From Polytrichum commune (Eukaryota; Streptophyta; Polytrichopsida; Polytrichales; Polytrichaceae): a DNA stretch of 64,000 nt. The stretch spans positions 9,174,001-9,238,000 of the forward strand of contig OX485809.1 of NCBI GenBank assembly GCA_950295325.1, read 5' to 3'. The first letter of the stretch is position 1, and every line of letters begins with the position of its first letter. The position numbers and the translations under genes are program-made. Shown here piece after piece: positions 1 to 11,460 of this stretch. Below the pieces are notes generated by a model. That model was not told the DNA's origin, did not search any database, and saw nothing but the letters and a program-made list of their open reading frames with translations.

Positions 1-200
1 TCTTTTCTCCTACAAAATATCACTTTGTCCCTCCAAAGATCAATGACACCCATCAACATCCCTCCTAAACGAAGGTTCAAGCACCGGAACGACTTAAATC
101 AATGCAATAAATGTGAAGTTTGAGAAGAGAACAACTACGTGTTGTCATATGTCGTGTAGAACTAATGAAGGGACTCATGCATTTTCTTTATCTAGTTATT

Positions 201-405
201 ACACTCATTAGTCTTATTAGTGTGGGTCACCATTTGGAATTATGCATTGCTTCAACATTTCATTGAGAGTATCATTTTACATCCAAATAACATAAATAGT
301 TAGCATGCACATTAAGAAACTTGGTAAAGTTGACAGTTAAAGAAAAAAGTTATAGCAACACATAGCTCCAAATGGCAAACCCACACTAATAGGATTATTT
401 AGTGT
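201..405. mobile_element. ACACTAAAT-type MITE, about 205 bp
   Basis: The segment about 211-246 (TTATTAGTGTGGGTCACC, then ATTTGGAATTATG) reappears as a diverged reverse complement at about 361-397, with outer ACACT ends at 201 and 405. The ends share the ACACTAAAT / ATTTAGTGT signature of several other elements in the window. No coding capacity; no target duplication resolved. Confidence 0.5.
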
Positions 406-2029
406 GGTTGTTTAGTATGTTTGATTGTTCATTCAAGTAACCCTCGGATGTCGTAGCTAATCTCTCTTGTCACGAAGCAAAGGTAAATGAACTATGAGAG
501 GACCTTCAATCACAATTGGGTGGTCACAAGAGGATGTGGGTCTCAACCCTTAAAGGAAGCGGGTTTCAATATATGGCCATCTTTACAATTCACAAAACCT
601 CACCAAGTTTTGAGATCGTATTTTATGCATTTAGGGGCTTGACACCCTAATTCGTACATTATCTTGTGTTAAGGAGAAAATAAAATATACCCATACTTGA
701 TATTGTTTACCAAAAAACAACGTATGTACTTGCATTCAAGGGTTCCCAAGTTATGTGTTTGAACTTAAATCTTCAATGGCATCAAGGTATTCAACTAGTG
801 CACAAAGTGCACTTGAAGAATGAGTTAATTTTACATTAGGTCACTTTTTTAACAAAAGAATAGCTTAAAATGAAAGTATGTAGTTCAAGTACATGTTTTT
901 TTGTGCATGGAGAGGCCTAGTTCATGCTTCTTGAATGTTTAAGGGTTAATTGGGGTTAATTTAGTATTCATGATTACCCATTTCTTTCCATTACATTGAA
1001 GCTCATCACTTGATTCTTTAGGGAGAGAGGGTCCTAGTGCTCCACCATGCATAATTATGTGTAAACCCTATGGCACAACACTCATAATAACTAGGTAGTG
1101 TAGCCCACACTTATGGATGTACTATTTGGTGTGGCATCTAACCTTATGGACTAGGTAACTCCTAAGGGTCAGGAGGCTCAAGTGGGGACATAACCATTTT
1201 AGGCTTTTTCTTATGGACCCTCCAATCATAGACATCGACAAAGTGAGGGGAGGGGAGGACGAGGGTTATGTTGTGAGGAAGTCATCCTCTTCGCCAATCT
1301 TCAAATGTCACATCATATATCAAATGGCTATGTTGCCCAAGTGGGACAAACTATGAGCATGCGCATTAATTACCACAAGGTAATTTCTTCTACAACCTAG
1401 CATCTATATGTGAGGATTTAGCTAAAGCATATGGTGCCAAAACTATCATTTAAACATTGAACACAAAAATTATCATTTGTTTCAAAAGTTCTATTTGTTT
1501 CACCTTCCCAATTGAGGGCATTCCAAGACATCAAACTAGTGTCTTATTTGGATTATAAAGATCCAAAATTTTATGGATAAATGACGCAAAACCAACGCAT
1601 GAACATGATGTTAAGGTGATGGACATTCTCAAAATTAGTATGGATTTATTGTGCAAGATACAAAGATGTTGGTTTTGGGTGGAGTATTGATTTTAGCACC
1701 ATCTGCCTTACAATGTTGTAAGGTCTTCTTCCAAGCTCCTGGATCATGACATCTTGGAGAGATTGTGGGACAGGTGGAATCAATGGCCTCGATGATGGCT
1801 TCATGATTGGAACTTCAGTGGAGATAGAATTCCGTGTGACTTTGTAACAACCACCTAAATCATCGACGCAGTTGGTACTTACTTTACCTACCTGTCACTG
1901 CAGTAATTGTATGTATAGCTATTAATATTCACCCAAAAATCTATCATCTAAAGTTACACCAACAAAAGCCATGAATATTATTATACTTGTTGTAAGGTTG
2001 AGAATAATGGGGGAGACTCATGTGTTTGT
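406..2029. other. AT-rich intergenic DNA, nothing assigned
   Basis: No open frame of note, no RNA gene and no inverted-repeat element that I could delimit. A GGGGAGGGGAGG purine tract near 1240 is the only compositional feature. Confidence 0.4.
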
Positions 2030-4661
2030 GTGATAACTTACACAGCTGGACTCCAAGAAACGCACTGCAATCTAATAGCATTGACCTGCACGAATCTTGT
2101 AGGGTGCTCTCCAATCGAACATACTATCCAGGACTGCATATCAATACGCAGGTTATCTGAATCCGAAAGTTGGGGTGAAACTAGATATTTATCATATCTC
2201 CCAGATTCCGTGTCCTGTTTGGTAGGACCAAGCAAGGCATAACTGTAATCGAGTGACTTCTTACAAGTCCTGAAACATTTGAATCCAATTGTCCATGTTG
2301 GCAACAAGCGTACTGATGGCGGCACGTGGTAGAAAGAAAATCCCTGTGACCAGGAAAGTTTTAAAATGTGCAAGACCCACTCCATGTAGATCTTGTCTGA
2401 AAGGCCACACACGGATTTGGCCCTCTACCCTATACCTGTCGAGTCAACCCCAAGATCTTTCTCCTGGAAAAAGAAATGGACACATCATTGCCAAGGAGAA
2501 GGGAAGAAAAAGAGGCGATCTGTGCCCAAGGACAGCCCACCAGAGGTCAGAGCTCTACGTTTTTAGTAATAAATGGCTATGCCGCTCAATCAGGAGCTTA
2601 ATTCTGGCATTCTCAGCTTCATGGGTTTATTGAAAGCAAGTCGAGTTTATTACATGGTACTCCTGCCACATTCGAATGTTGAAGGGAATTTTCCAGTACA
2701 GTTAACCGTTGATGACAGTGTTCTGAATAACTTAAGAGTGAGATAGTAACACAAGATGCTATGAAGGAAAATATGACCAAACCACAACAGAAACCTGTAA
2801 CTTGTCATGCTTCCTACTTCCAAGATGCTAAAACCGCAGCGACAAGTGAGAAGCACTGCATTTTGATGTTTGAATTCAAAAGTTCCAACAGGTCTGCTGA
2901 TTTGTATTTCAAATTCACTTCGGCTCCCCACAGCTCTTTGCGGGATACATGCGATCCCCATTTGAAGTAGAAAAAACACAAGCTAGACAAACTGTTACTC
3001 TTATAAGGTCCTCATTCTATTCAAAGCCATGGGGCGCATCTCCTGTTCCAAGGGATACGCCCCTCAAAACGTGGACTCCTGACCAATTTAGGTAGCAAAA
3101 CAGTTGACTTCAATGATACAATTACAATCTAGAAACACGTTAAGGTAATCCCTGAAATTTCAATTGAACAGAGTTTTGAATTCTGTGACTGGAGTGACCA
3201 CATAGCAGTGGGAAGAGCAGGATCGAATTCCAGAAGGTAGCACACAAAAGAAAAAAATTCCAAGTTGAGGCCACAACCTTCAGACTTGAAACATATTGAT
3301 ACTACTCTCCTAGCAATTGTAGTATGTATCACTAACGATGCAGCAATGATTACATATCAAGCTCAAAATTACACTCCCGAGATTGAAAATAATTCTTTAA
3401 CGTGAACTCTCTACATCAACAATTGCCCACACTTAATAATTAAGTAACCTAAGAAACATTAGGCAGAGAAACACAATTACGTATAGGGAGAAGAGTTTAG
3501 TATGCTGCTTCAAAATAACCTCAAAAAGGCCAAACTCATCCATCCAGCATGAGACTCCCTTCAAAAGTCAACCTGCAGTCTTTCTTTTGCCACTTGTCTC
3601 CTAATGGATCATATTTACGGCCAACAAGTCTACAAACGACCAAACCATCTACATGAAGTCATTGTGCAGACACCAGAACTCAGCTCACCACTCCAAATCA
3701 GTAATGTACAGTAAAAGAATCCATGATGTAATACATGAAAGAAATAGAGGATGATAGTACTAGAAAATCTATTTAAAACCTTCTCAAAAAACCACCCACA
3801 AAATTCAGCAGGAAAGCCAGGACAGAGAGGTGAGTTTGATTGTTGGTGACAGAGTAAGTAATATTGATGTTGATCATTGTACAGGGGTCCAAACACACTA
3901 GTTGCATTCACTTAGATGTAGCACATGCATCTGTGGAGCATTGATGAGATACTTGAGAACAAAACCGTCAAGAAATTGCAGAGAAAAGCCATCACTACTG
4001 GTACTTTGAGTTGAGAGGTTCCATAAGCTTGGTCTTGATTGCCCAAAAACACCTAGGCTGCTCTAGTGATTATACACTGGCATGCCTTCAGAACAAGCAT
4101 CACAAGATGATCCCAATCCAGCCAAATATTGCAATAAAATTTACGTGTCACCTGAATTAACTCCATGGAACTTCTGATTTGCCTCTGACTCGTACCTCTC
4201 ATTCCAGCCGACATGTAACCTTAAAAGGAAGCGTTCCATGTAGATCAAGGTCTTGCAGGGCTACCACAGTTGGGGTGGATGTTGTCAAACTCGCCTGTAC
4301 AGTGGGTCTGGGGTCTGGGGTTCAAAGCTGCTGCCAAATTGGATATGCATCGAGATCCCAAAAGTGATCTGACTTCTGCTTTGCAGACTGATAAACCAAA
4401 CATCAGGTTGCACGTGATTGATAAGGATGAGAAAATTTCTCTTCGATTCATCCAACATGCAGGTTTGGTCCCTGGGCAAGAAGCTCCCCAATCTGTGGTG
4501 ACCCTGGCATCTTATGCTTCATCTGAAGCTGGTGTATTCCCTCTTAGCTCTTGGAAAGAGAGGAGCCTCCAGTAAGGACTCCCAAGTGACAACTTCAGAG
4601 CACCTTAACACAAAAGGACGCTCCATTAGGTGATGGTGGTGTTTCAGTTCCCAAAGCACGA
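2030..4661. other. LUX 3' flank; no further gene supported
   Basis: Unique-looking, compositionally ordinary sequence downstream of the LUX stop. It presumably contains the LUX 3' UTR. The open frames here on both strands are under about 125 codons and show no recognisable domain. I did not find a convincing minus-strand AATAAA close to the stop. Confidence 0.4.
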
Positions 4662-6628
4662 CTAGTCAGAGGTTGTAGGGAATAGAGAAAGTGTGCGTTG
4701 GGTGGGTGAATTGGGCTGATTATGGTTGTGATGACTATGACTATGACTGTGACTATGGTGGACATGATTCTCAGTCTCCAGCACATGGTCCGTGCGTTCC
4801 TTCATCAGCGGCGGCTGCTGCTGCATTATGCCTCTGCCCATGCCACCAAATGGAATGTCGTAACCTCCAAAATGAGTCGGCCCCAATGGAACTGGCCCCA
4901 ATCCTTGGAAGGGCATTGGGACAGCAGCAGGTGACGTGAACGTAGGACCAACGACGTCATCTCGCTGACTGCCCATGTAATGCAAGCCACCAAGGTTCGC
5001 AGGCAATGGTGTTGAACCGAAAAGTTGGTCAGATGCTGATGGCCCTTCATTCGAAAGACCCTGCATACGCTTGAGATATAGCCGGTACTTTTGTAAATGA
5101 GAGGCCACATTCTCTCGTGTCAAGCCTTCCACATTCATTAGCTGCATAATAGTCTTCGGCACCGCGTTCTTGATGCCCAGGTGTCCAACCGCGTCCACAA
5201 AGCGCTTATGTAACTGAGGGGTCCACACAAGCCGCGGTCTTTTCAGTGTGCGAGCATTTGGCTCCTCATTACTGTTCACAGGTCCCCCTGCTGAATCCGT
5301 GTCCTCCAACTCCGAATCTAAATTCTTCCGTGCATTCTTAGCTGATCCGCCTTTGCTACTATCGTCCCCTCTTCCATAAGAACTTTCTGATCTCCTCTCA
5401 TACGCCCCATAGGGCAAATTTAACATGAAAGGAAGAGAGCCCTGCTCTTGTCTTCCATCCCCCGAGTTATAGCTATTGCCTTCACTACCAGCTGCATACA
5501 CTGGTGGCATTACGTGCCCAGCATGTGCTTGTTGAGGGTAAGCAGCTGCTGCACCTTGCCTTCCTTCTACCCCACCTCCCCCTGCTCCACCACCCCCAAC
5601 TCCACCACCTCCATTGCCCACTCCCAGGCCAATCTCCCCACCACCGGCTCGAGCTTCTACACGCCCTTCATCCCCATAGCTTGCAATCCCTTCTCCTCTC
5701 CCATCATCTCTTTGCCCTTCCCCTCTTTTCTCCCCTCTTTTTTCTTCCCCTCCTCTCCCTTCGCCTCTACTCTCCCCTCTTTCGCCTCGCCCCTCGGCTG
5801 CATAGCCGTATGAGCCTGCAGACATGACACATTGGGAGTGATCAGCAATCAAGTCCATCGCCTTACAATAAATAATAATAATAAAATAGACAGAAAAGAG
5901 GTAAGAGAACCTCCTACCATCGGCGGTAGGTACCCAAGAAACAGAGCAGATGCAGAACAATGTGCACTGCTGTACTAAGTTTACACCTGCAAATCATCAG
6001 AACTACTAATCACAAGCAATTACAAATGTCAGTCAAAGAGAGCTAGGCAAAGGGAGGGGACCTGAGAGTACTCTGCCACCGCCTTGGTTACTCCTGACAA
6101 AGCAGTACTAGCTCAGAAAATGAAAATGTGGTTCAAAACACTGGCAGCAATTCAGGGGCCCGTACACTATTCTACATAATCAGACCCAAAATGGGACCAG
6201 AGACCAATTGCTATGTAACTCTCCACGAAAATGTACAGCAGCAAGATAGAACAAGGACTGGACCGAGTTGGAAGCTGGATCATGTACAATCGACAGATTC
6301 ATCATCGGACACAAGATTTCCAATAGCTTGTTATGCATGTGGATACTGAATTTCATTAAGGAAGTAAGTTACCTGCATCTTTGCGCTCTTGGAAGGGCGG
6401 GAAAGCATCAAAAGATGGGAGGGTGTTCTTCTGCTTGCTGCGGAGGTTATGGAAGGAGGTTCGAGATGCTCTTTGAACATCAGCCGGTGTCCTGGAAGCC
6501 TCATGTTTTATGCTGAAGGCACATGCGAGGACAGGCGATATCAAAGACTGACTCAAAGGAGTGAGCTCTTCAGTGGTGGGAAGGCCTTGCTTCCAATCCG
6601 CCACATGCTCCGAATCCTCCATTGTCAT
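4662..6628 (-). CDS. LUX: LUX ARRHYTHMO / PCL1-like GARP (MYB-like) transcription factor, two exons
   Basis: Known role: DNA-binding subunit of the evening complex (with ELF3 and ELF4) that represses clock genes at dusk in the nucleus. Seen: exon 1 is 6628-6373 (85 codons plus one base) and exon 2 is 5815-4662. Both junctions are phase 1 and rebuild a Gly codon, giving 469 aa. Exon 1 has the conserved LUX/BOA N-terminal block (DWKQGLP near residue 11, then [13 protein letters not shown], then an [11 protein letters not shown]-like stretch). Exon 2 starts with a Gly/Glu/Arg low-complexity region (about 88-170, including a poly-Gly part). The GARP domain at about 277-336 contains [14 protein letters not shown] and [16 protein letters not shown] and is followed by [14 protein letters not shown] His/Ser repeat (about 436-451) and a TLSLFP tail, an EAR-like Leu motif, close the protein. 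Start: ATG 6628 is chosen; ATG 6622 (better context) and in-frame ATG 6658 (weak context) are alternatives. Identity is very secure; the exact start is not. Confidence 0.93.
5816..6372 (-). other. LUX intron 1 (GT-AG, 557 nt, phase 1)
   Basis: Read on the minus strand, the donor is GATGCAG followed by GTAACT, and the acceptor is TGTCTGCAG before GCTCATACGG. A CTGAT branch-like motif lies about 30 nt upstream of the acceptor, with a T-rich stretch further up. The intron separates the conserved N-terminal block from the GARP-containing exon. A single-exon model starting at 5858 or 5825 would lose the whole N-terminal block, so the spliced model is preferred. Confidence 0.85.
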
Positions 6629-6654
6629 GCCTGTCCAGCGTGACTCACACGCAT
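6625..6654 (-). promoter_or_regulatory. Upstream ORF overlapping the LUX start (ATGA)
   Basis: A nine-codon minus-strand ORF begins at 6654 and stops at TGA 6627-6625. That TGA overlaps the proposed LUX ATG (6628-6626) as ATGA. If the transcript extends upstream, scanning ribosomes would meet this ORF just before LUX, so it may limit initiation or couple it to termination. If translation starts at 6658 instead, this is simply internal sequence. Confidence 0.35.
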
Positions 6655-8057
6655 GCATGAAGATCCACTTTGCTCGTCCTCCCAATTCCACAACCCTTGG
6701 GTCTGCTAACTTGCACAGGCCAGAAATTCAGTTCGGGCCTCTTAGGTTTCTTATCATCGGCTCTTAATCAGCTTCTCCCAGACTCAGCAGGTTATCACTA
6801 ACCAGATGCTAAGCCACTCCTATCATACAGTAATAAGTTTCACAGGTCCAAAGCCCTTTGTGTAAGCAGGTCCCATAGCAAGAGGAGCCATTACATAGGA
6901 CATTTTCCCCCCTACTTCAGTTTGCTCCTCCGCAGCAGACTCGGGCTCCCTGATATCTGCCCTAGCTCATTCACAATCCAGACAGGCTCTTTCCCTTGGA
7001 AATGGAAGGGCATACACTCAAATCGTACAATGCAATCGGACAACTTGAGGGCAGGAGAGTGTGATGCCCAAAACTTACTCGGCGAACCTTGCCGGTTGAT
7101 AAACTCAATACTCTGTCTTAAGACACTGGCGAAACCCCAAAGTGTTCCCCCAAAGTACTAATAAACACAGTCACTCCTGGTACTCTTTCCTCAAAAACCT
7201 CCCAAAATTACTCAATTTGTGCGGCACGCCGACACTCTACCCACTATCATATCCTTCCGACCCCTGATAACCCAAGCTCTTGGATTGCTGTTCTTCCCAA
7301 GAAGAAAATACAGCTTTGCTGCCACCATCTGCTTCTGGCCAGCAGCAGGAAGTTGTCATTCCTAAACTCCGAGGCAGCCAAACCAACACTTTTATGCCCC
7401 CCTCTTGGCTGGAATGAGTATGTAAGTGGTACTCTAGAGACAGAGACCTCATAAACTATCGTACAACCCTTATCTGGGCAACCTAGATCTGCACCTCTTT
7501 AAGCACACCCGAGATAACCCAATACCGTTTAGGAATGCGGCAAGGACTTCTCCACACGACACACACCACAGCTGCAATCTGTTTGCGGGGGATATGGCCA
7601 CCTCCCTCCTCCTCAACAACCCAACTTAAGTTAGATCCCACTCTTAGTCTCCACACAAGCAGCCGGGACGAAAACCCCACAAATTTCAAGCCTCAGCTGT
7701 CTGTGCTGATGACGGCCAGATCCTAAACCTATTCCTCAAGCTTACCAGAATGTGGTCCGGAGAAGATGATGATCCCTTCCTCCTCTGCCCACAGACTCCC
7801 AACCTTGGATGCTCTACCATTTGCAGGTGAAGTTCCGATATGAACATCCTTCTTAACCCCAGCACTTCCTTGTTGCTTCCTAACTCATCAACAACATGCC
7901 TAACTCCTCCACTCTTTCCTCCTCTACATCTCCTATTCTCCAAATCCCAACCCTCGCCTGGGTGGGTGGCTGCGTCACACGTCCAAAGGGAGAGACAAGA
8001 GCCTCCACAGCTTAAGGCCACCCCTGGCTCCCCTCTCTATCAAAACCTTTTGTTAGA

Positions 8058-8250
8058 CTCTCTCTCTCTCTCTCTCTCTCGTCAACCCAATTCAATCCTC
8101 CACCTCCTATGCTTCCGGGGCATCGCAATCTAAAGAGTGTCTCTCCCTTCTTCCTCCCTTCCCTTCCCTTCCCTTCCCTTCCCTTTCCCTTTCCCTTCCC
8201 CCTTCCCTTCCTTCCCTCCCTCCCTCCCTCCCTCCCTCCCTCCCTCCCTT
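8058..8250. repeat. Pyrimidine microsatellite cluster (CT, TTCCC, CCCT)
   Basis: A CT repeat of about 11 units at 8058-8080 is followed, after a short gap, by TTCCC repeats passing into CCCT repeats to about 8250. On the opposite strand this is a long polypurine tract. The open frames it creates are low-complexity artefacts. Confidence 0.9.
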
Positions 8251-8637
8251 CTTTCTGTGAAGCCGAGATCCGCTATCTCCAGATCCCCTTTGCCCTATCC
8301 CCTATCCCCTACTATTTCCCCCCCCCCCCCCCACACTGGATCTCCCGACACAAAGGGACACCAAATCACCAAATCTCTCCGGATAACAAACCGAATCACA
8401 TCTTTCCCTCTGACCAGGCCTCCCCCGGGTCCTGGTCAAAATCCCTCCTCTCCATTTCCCATTCCCAGCTGGTTGGTTGCCTGGCGCAGCTCCCCTTCCC
8501 CTTCCCCTTCCCCTTCCCCTTCCCTTAAGTTACTTCTCTCCTCTCCTACATAAAAGACACCGCTCCTCCTCCTCCTCCTCCTCCTCCTTCCGTTCCCTGT
8601 TTCCGCTCCAATTCCCGCATCTTTACCCTCTCGCACA

Positions 8638-8813
8638 ATGTCTGTCAATCATGTGCGGGTGGGGCACCCTGATACACAGACTGCTCCTGTCGCATCGCGC
8701 GAGTCAAAATCTCGACCCCCACCGCCGCTGGTGCTGCCACTCTCCTCTGCTACTCTCGCTGCCACAGCCTCTGCGCTGGGGCTGGCTCGGCCTGGCACTC
8801 CTGCGCCTGGTCG
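8638..8813 (+). CDS. Possible first exon of an unidentified plus-strand gene
   Basis: A TATA-like TACATAAAAG (about 8547) is followed by a CTC-rich leader and ATG at 8638. The frame stays open for about 59 codons to a strong-looking donor (GTCG before GTATGT). The peptide is rich in Ser, Ala, Pro and Arg, like a plastid transit peptide or a disordered N-terminus. I do not recognise it and see no matching downstream exon. It could be the first exon of a divergent gene with a long intron, or merely part of the LUX upstream region. Confidence 0.25.
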
Positions 8814-9364
8814 GTATGTAGGAAGGAAGGTAGATACCTAGACTACGTGGCAGGTGTAAAAGTAGGGTGGAAGGTTGGAATGTAGGCAGGTAGGAGGGTG
8901 GGTCGGTAGGTGGTTATCTCTGTCCCATCCTTGCTAGATTTTTGTTCCGCCTCCCCATAACTGCCACCCACCCACTCTACCTACCGACCTCCCTGCCTAC
9001 GTGTAGGAGCCCGTAGCCCCACCCATAGGCTACGTCTAAGTTGCTTTTTGGTGGTCTATGAATGAAAGAGAAGCATCATCCTTATGTTAATGTGTATTGT
9101 AAACCCCCCCCCCTTCCCTTCCCTTCCCTTCCTTCCCTTTCCTTTCCTTGCCTTGCCTATTTCGGGTCCACGGAGTGGGAGGCCCGCGCGGCTCTTGATT
9201 GTTTCTTTGGATATTTTCCTCTCTTTGTGGGATACAAAATGAGAAGATTTTTCTCATGGCGAGGTAAAAGTACACGAAGAAAGAGCGCAAAGGGCCCCGG
9301 TGGCGGTGAGAGGGAGGAGGAATCATCGTTTGTTGCATGCGAGTGAGCGTGCGGGGTTTGATGT

Positions 9365-9640
9365 ATATAGTAGGAACCACCTATTCCCCATCCATCCGGA
9401 CCCCATCGGGAATCTCCATGGTGCCATGCTTTCAATCGGGTTGGGGATCGATTTCGGTAATCCCTTTTCCCGTGGGTGGTTAAACATAAGGTTCCATGTT
9501 TCACGACTTCTTCTAAGGGTCGGTTTCCATGTAGGCCGCTCCGCCCACCACATTCCAGAGGAAATGGAGATTCCACCCAGTGGAATCTACATTTCCACCA
9601 AAATATGGTGGGCGAAGCGGCCTACATGGAAACTACCATC
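9365..9640. mobile_element. Foldback-type repeat with long imperfect hairpin
   Basis: Arms 9522-9576 and 9580-9633 are inverted copies of each other (about 85 percent by eye), separated by only a few bases; many mismatches are C/T. The right arm carries CGGCCTACATGGAAAC. The unit extends leftward as single-copy sequence to about 9365, because its reverse complement recurs near 54325-54530. It is therefore a dispersed repeat and not a LUX regulatory hairpin. Confidence 0.7.
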
Positions 9641-9770
9641 TAACCGCGTTGATATGACACTTGTGTATACGATACCCTCGATATTACGACACGTTTTTGC
9701 AAGACCAAACTTTTTAGTCCAAAACTCCTTTTCTTATACAACTCTGACACTCGATTCATGCGACATTTAA

Positions 9771-10789
9771 AATCTCCGCTTTGTCATATTAAAGAGGTAG
9801 TTTATGCTAAAATTCCTTTCATCTATGTTATGTGCATCTAAAATACTTGGGAACTTCACTTATTATTGGTAGATCAATGATATTTAGGATTGCTAGTTTA
9901 GAATGGACATGGTTAGGTTAGAGTGGCCTCCTGCCTAGTATGTTGCCTTGTACACATGTGACATAGTATCACCAATATCTTGATGCTCAACGTCATGCAT
10001 CATTGTTGTCTAGTTTCTTATTGGAGAACTCTTTATATTTTGATGTTAATGAAATTATAAGTTTTCAAAAGTTAGTAGGGAATTTAGATAAGATGACAGT
10101 TGCTAACTTGGGTAGGCAACGCCATAGATCTTTGGACTCCTATTTTAAGAGTTCTTGAGAATATTTGTATTCTTTTTGGAATTATGAGTTATTAATTCAT
10201 ACCATCTATATTGCTTGAACTCGTTGTATATATTTTTTAGCTCGTATTACTTATGTTTCCGTATTCCCTCAATACAACAACTTTATGCCATTAGTCATAT
10301 TAATGAGAAGACAACACCTTGATAACATGATTTTTTTGGGTTTCCCAAATGTGTCATGCTAAAGAGGGAGAACAATAACCGTAAATCTCTAACTTCAGTT
10401 ATGGTATCACCAGGGAATCGACAATGCCATGACACATGTTCCAAATTTTTTGAGTACCAAAATGAGGAGGAATTTGTCTCAGATTGATCGGTTGTGGCAA
10501 ACTCTAGACATTGGTAATGTGTCCAGACCAACTTTTGGCTTCAAAAATTTACAACAATTTTTATTCAAGGAATAAATTTACCAAAAAAATGGCAATCCTC
10601 TTGGTTTCTATTTTTTTCTTACACTGAAAAAATTTGCACCACCTTATACTTCTCATATTTGGTGCAAAATCTCTTAAGTGATTAGTTATAGGCGCTTCTA
10701 CTATGCCTTACTTTACCCCTCTTATCCATCCATGTTGAAACGCGTTCGTCCCCTCGTACAAGTTTTGAACTACATAACCAACGAGAGGA
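9771..10789. other. AT-rich intergenic DNA, nothing assigned
   Basis: No gene, RNA or delimited repeat recognised. Short open frames on both strands lack coding character. Confidence 0.4.
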
Positions 10790-11155
10790 AAGTGGATGAT
10801 GACGATGAGAAGCAGAAGCAACCAGACATCCACCTTCCCGAGCTAGTCTTTTATCGATCATATCGGATCGACTCGTGGACATGGAATTGGCGATAATGGA
10901 TGAGAGAAACGATACCGCTTCCTATAACCCTCCTACTCTTGCATGAGTGATTGATCTATAGACTAGATAAGCAATGAGAGGGTAGTGAGGTGTAGGAACA
11001 GCAAGTTTATCGAACATAACCGATCAACTCGTGGACAAAATCTAAGAGTTATGGATAATGTCACACCTCAATGGATGAGAAAGTGTGACAAGTTCTTATG
11101 ACCCCTTCTTTGCTCTTGGATGAGCGACCGGTTCCGGTCATCGATCTATCATAGT
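10790..11155. repeat. Diverged tandem duplication, period about 156 bp
   Basis: The stretch TTTATCGATCATATCGGATC then GACTCGTGGAC at about 10850 recurs as TTTATCGAACATAACCGATC then AACTCGTGGAC at about 11006. Downstream landmarks (ATGGATGAGA; TCTTGCATGAG / TCTTGGATGAG; GATCTAT) follow in the same order. Both units are diverged and non-coding. Confidence 0.6.
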
Positions 11156-11400
11156 TCATCTCAAATGTGTCTCACTAGACTAATCTAGGGTCTCCAAAGT
11201 AAGCTTCAGGCTACAAATTAATTAGTCCGTGACATTTGTGGAGGAGGGTTGAGAGGTGCGTCTGGTGCATCGATTCCTTCACTCCTGAAAGTGAAAGCCT
11301 ATCACCTAAATTACCATGTACACTAAATAAACGTCTTCACAAATATTCCAAGAGAATAAACTAAGAGGGTTGAAACTTGTGTCTATCACCAAATGTATTA

Positions 11401-11460
11401 GGTAATCGTTTTATTGGAACCGGTTATGCACCGATAACCGGTTCCAATAAAACGATTACC
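11401..11460. repeat. Perfect 27-bp-arm palindrome (60 bp hairpin)
   Basis: Arm 11401-11427 is an exact reverse complement of 11434-11460, separated by the six bases GCACCG. Each arm contains GGAACCGGTTAT, so each arm holds an AACCGGTT box. Perfect pairing in otherwise diverged repeat-rich DNA implies recent origin or maintenance. Confidence 0.95.

Larger units (their letters stand above)
6659..9350. promoter_or_regulatory. LUX 5' flank / promoter region with pyrimidine microsatellites
   Basis: GC-richer, non-transposon sequence upstream of LUX exon 1, likely holding its 5' UTR and promoter. On the plus strand it carries a CT repeat (8058-8080), TTCCC and CCCT tracts (about 8140-8250), a C15 run (8318-8332), CCCCTT repeats (about 8493-8526) and CTC repeats (about 8563-8588). 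These read as purine-rich DNA in the LUX sense. An AAAATATCC sequence near 9208-9217 (minus) is one base off the evening element and is not claimed as a site. Confidence 0.5.

Noticed and set aside
4691-5827. Plus-strand open frames of 70-121 codons opposite LUX
   Set aside because: They are antisense shadows of the LUX GARP exon and its low-complexity region, with no domain of their own.
5823-5960. LUX start at 5960, 5858 or 5825 in a single-exon model
   Set aside because: The upstream exon supplies the conserved N-terminal block, and the acceptor at 5816 is in the right phase; the sequence around 5860-5910 is T-rich intron-like.
8109-8553. Plus-strand frames of about 139 codons rich in Pro, Ser, Phe and Leu
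   Set aside because: They translate TTCCC, CCCT and CCCCTT microsatellites and carry no domain.
9208-9217. Evening-element-like AAAATATCC upstream of LUX
   Set aside because: One base off the consensus and single; chance occurrence in AT-rich DNA is likely.
9362-9372. TATATA-like motif upstream of LUX
   Set aside because: It lies inside or at the edge of the foldback repeat and far from the coding start.
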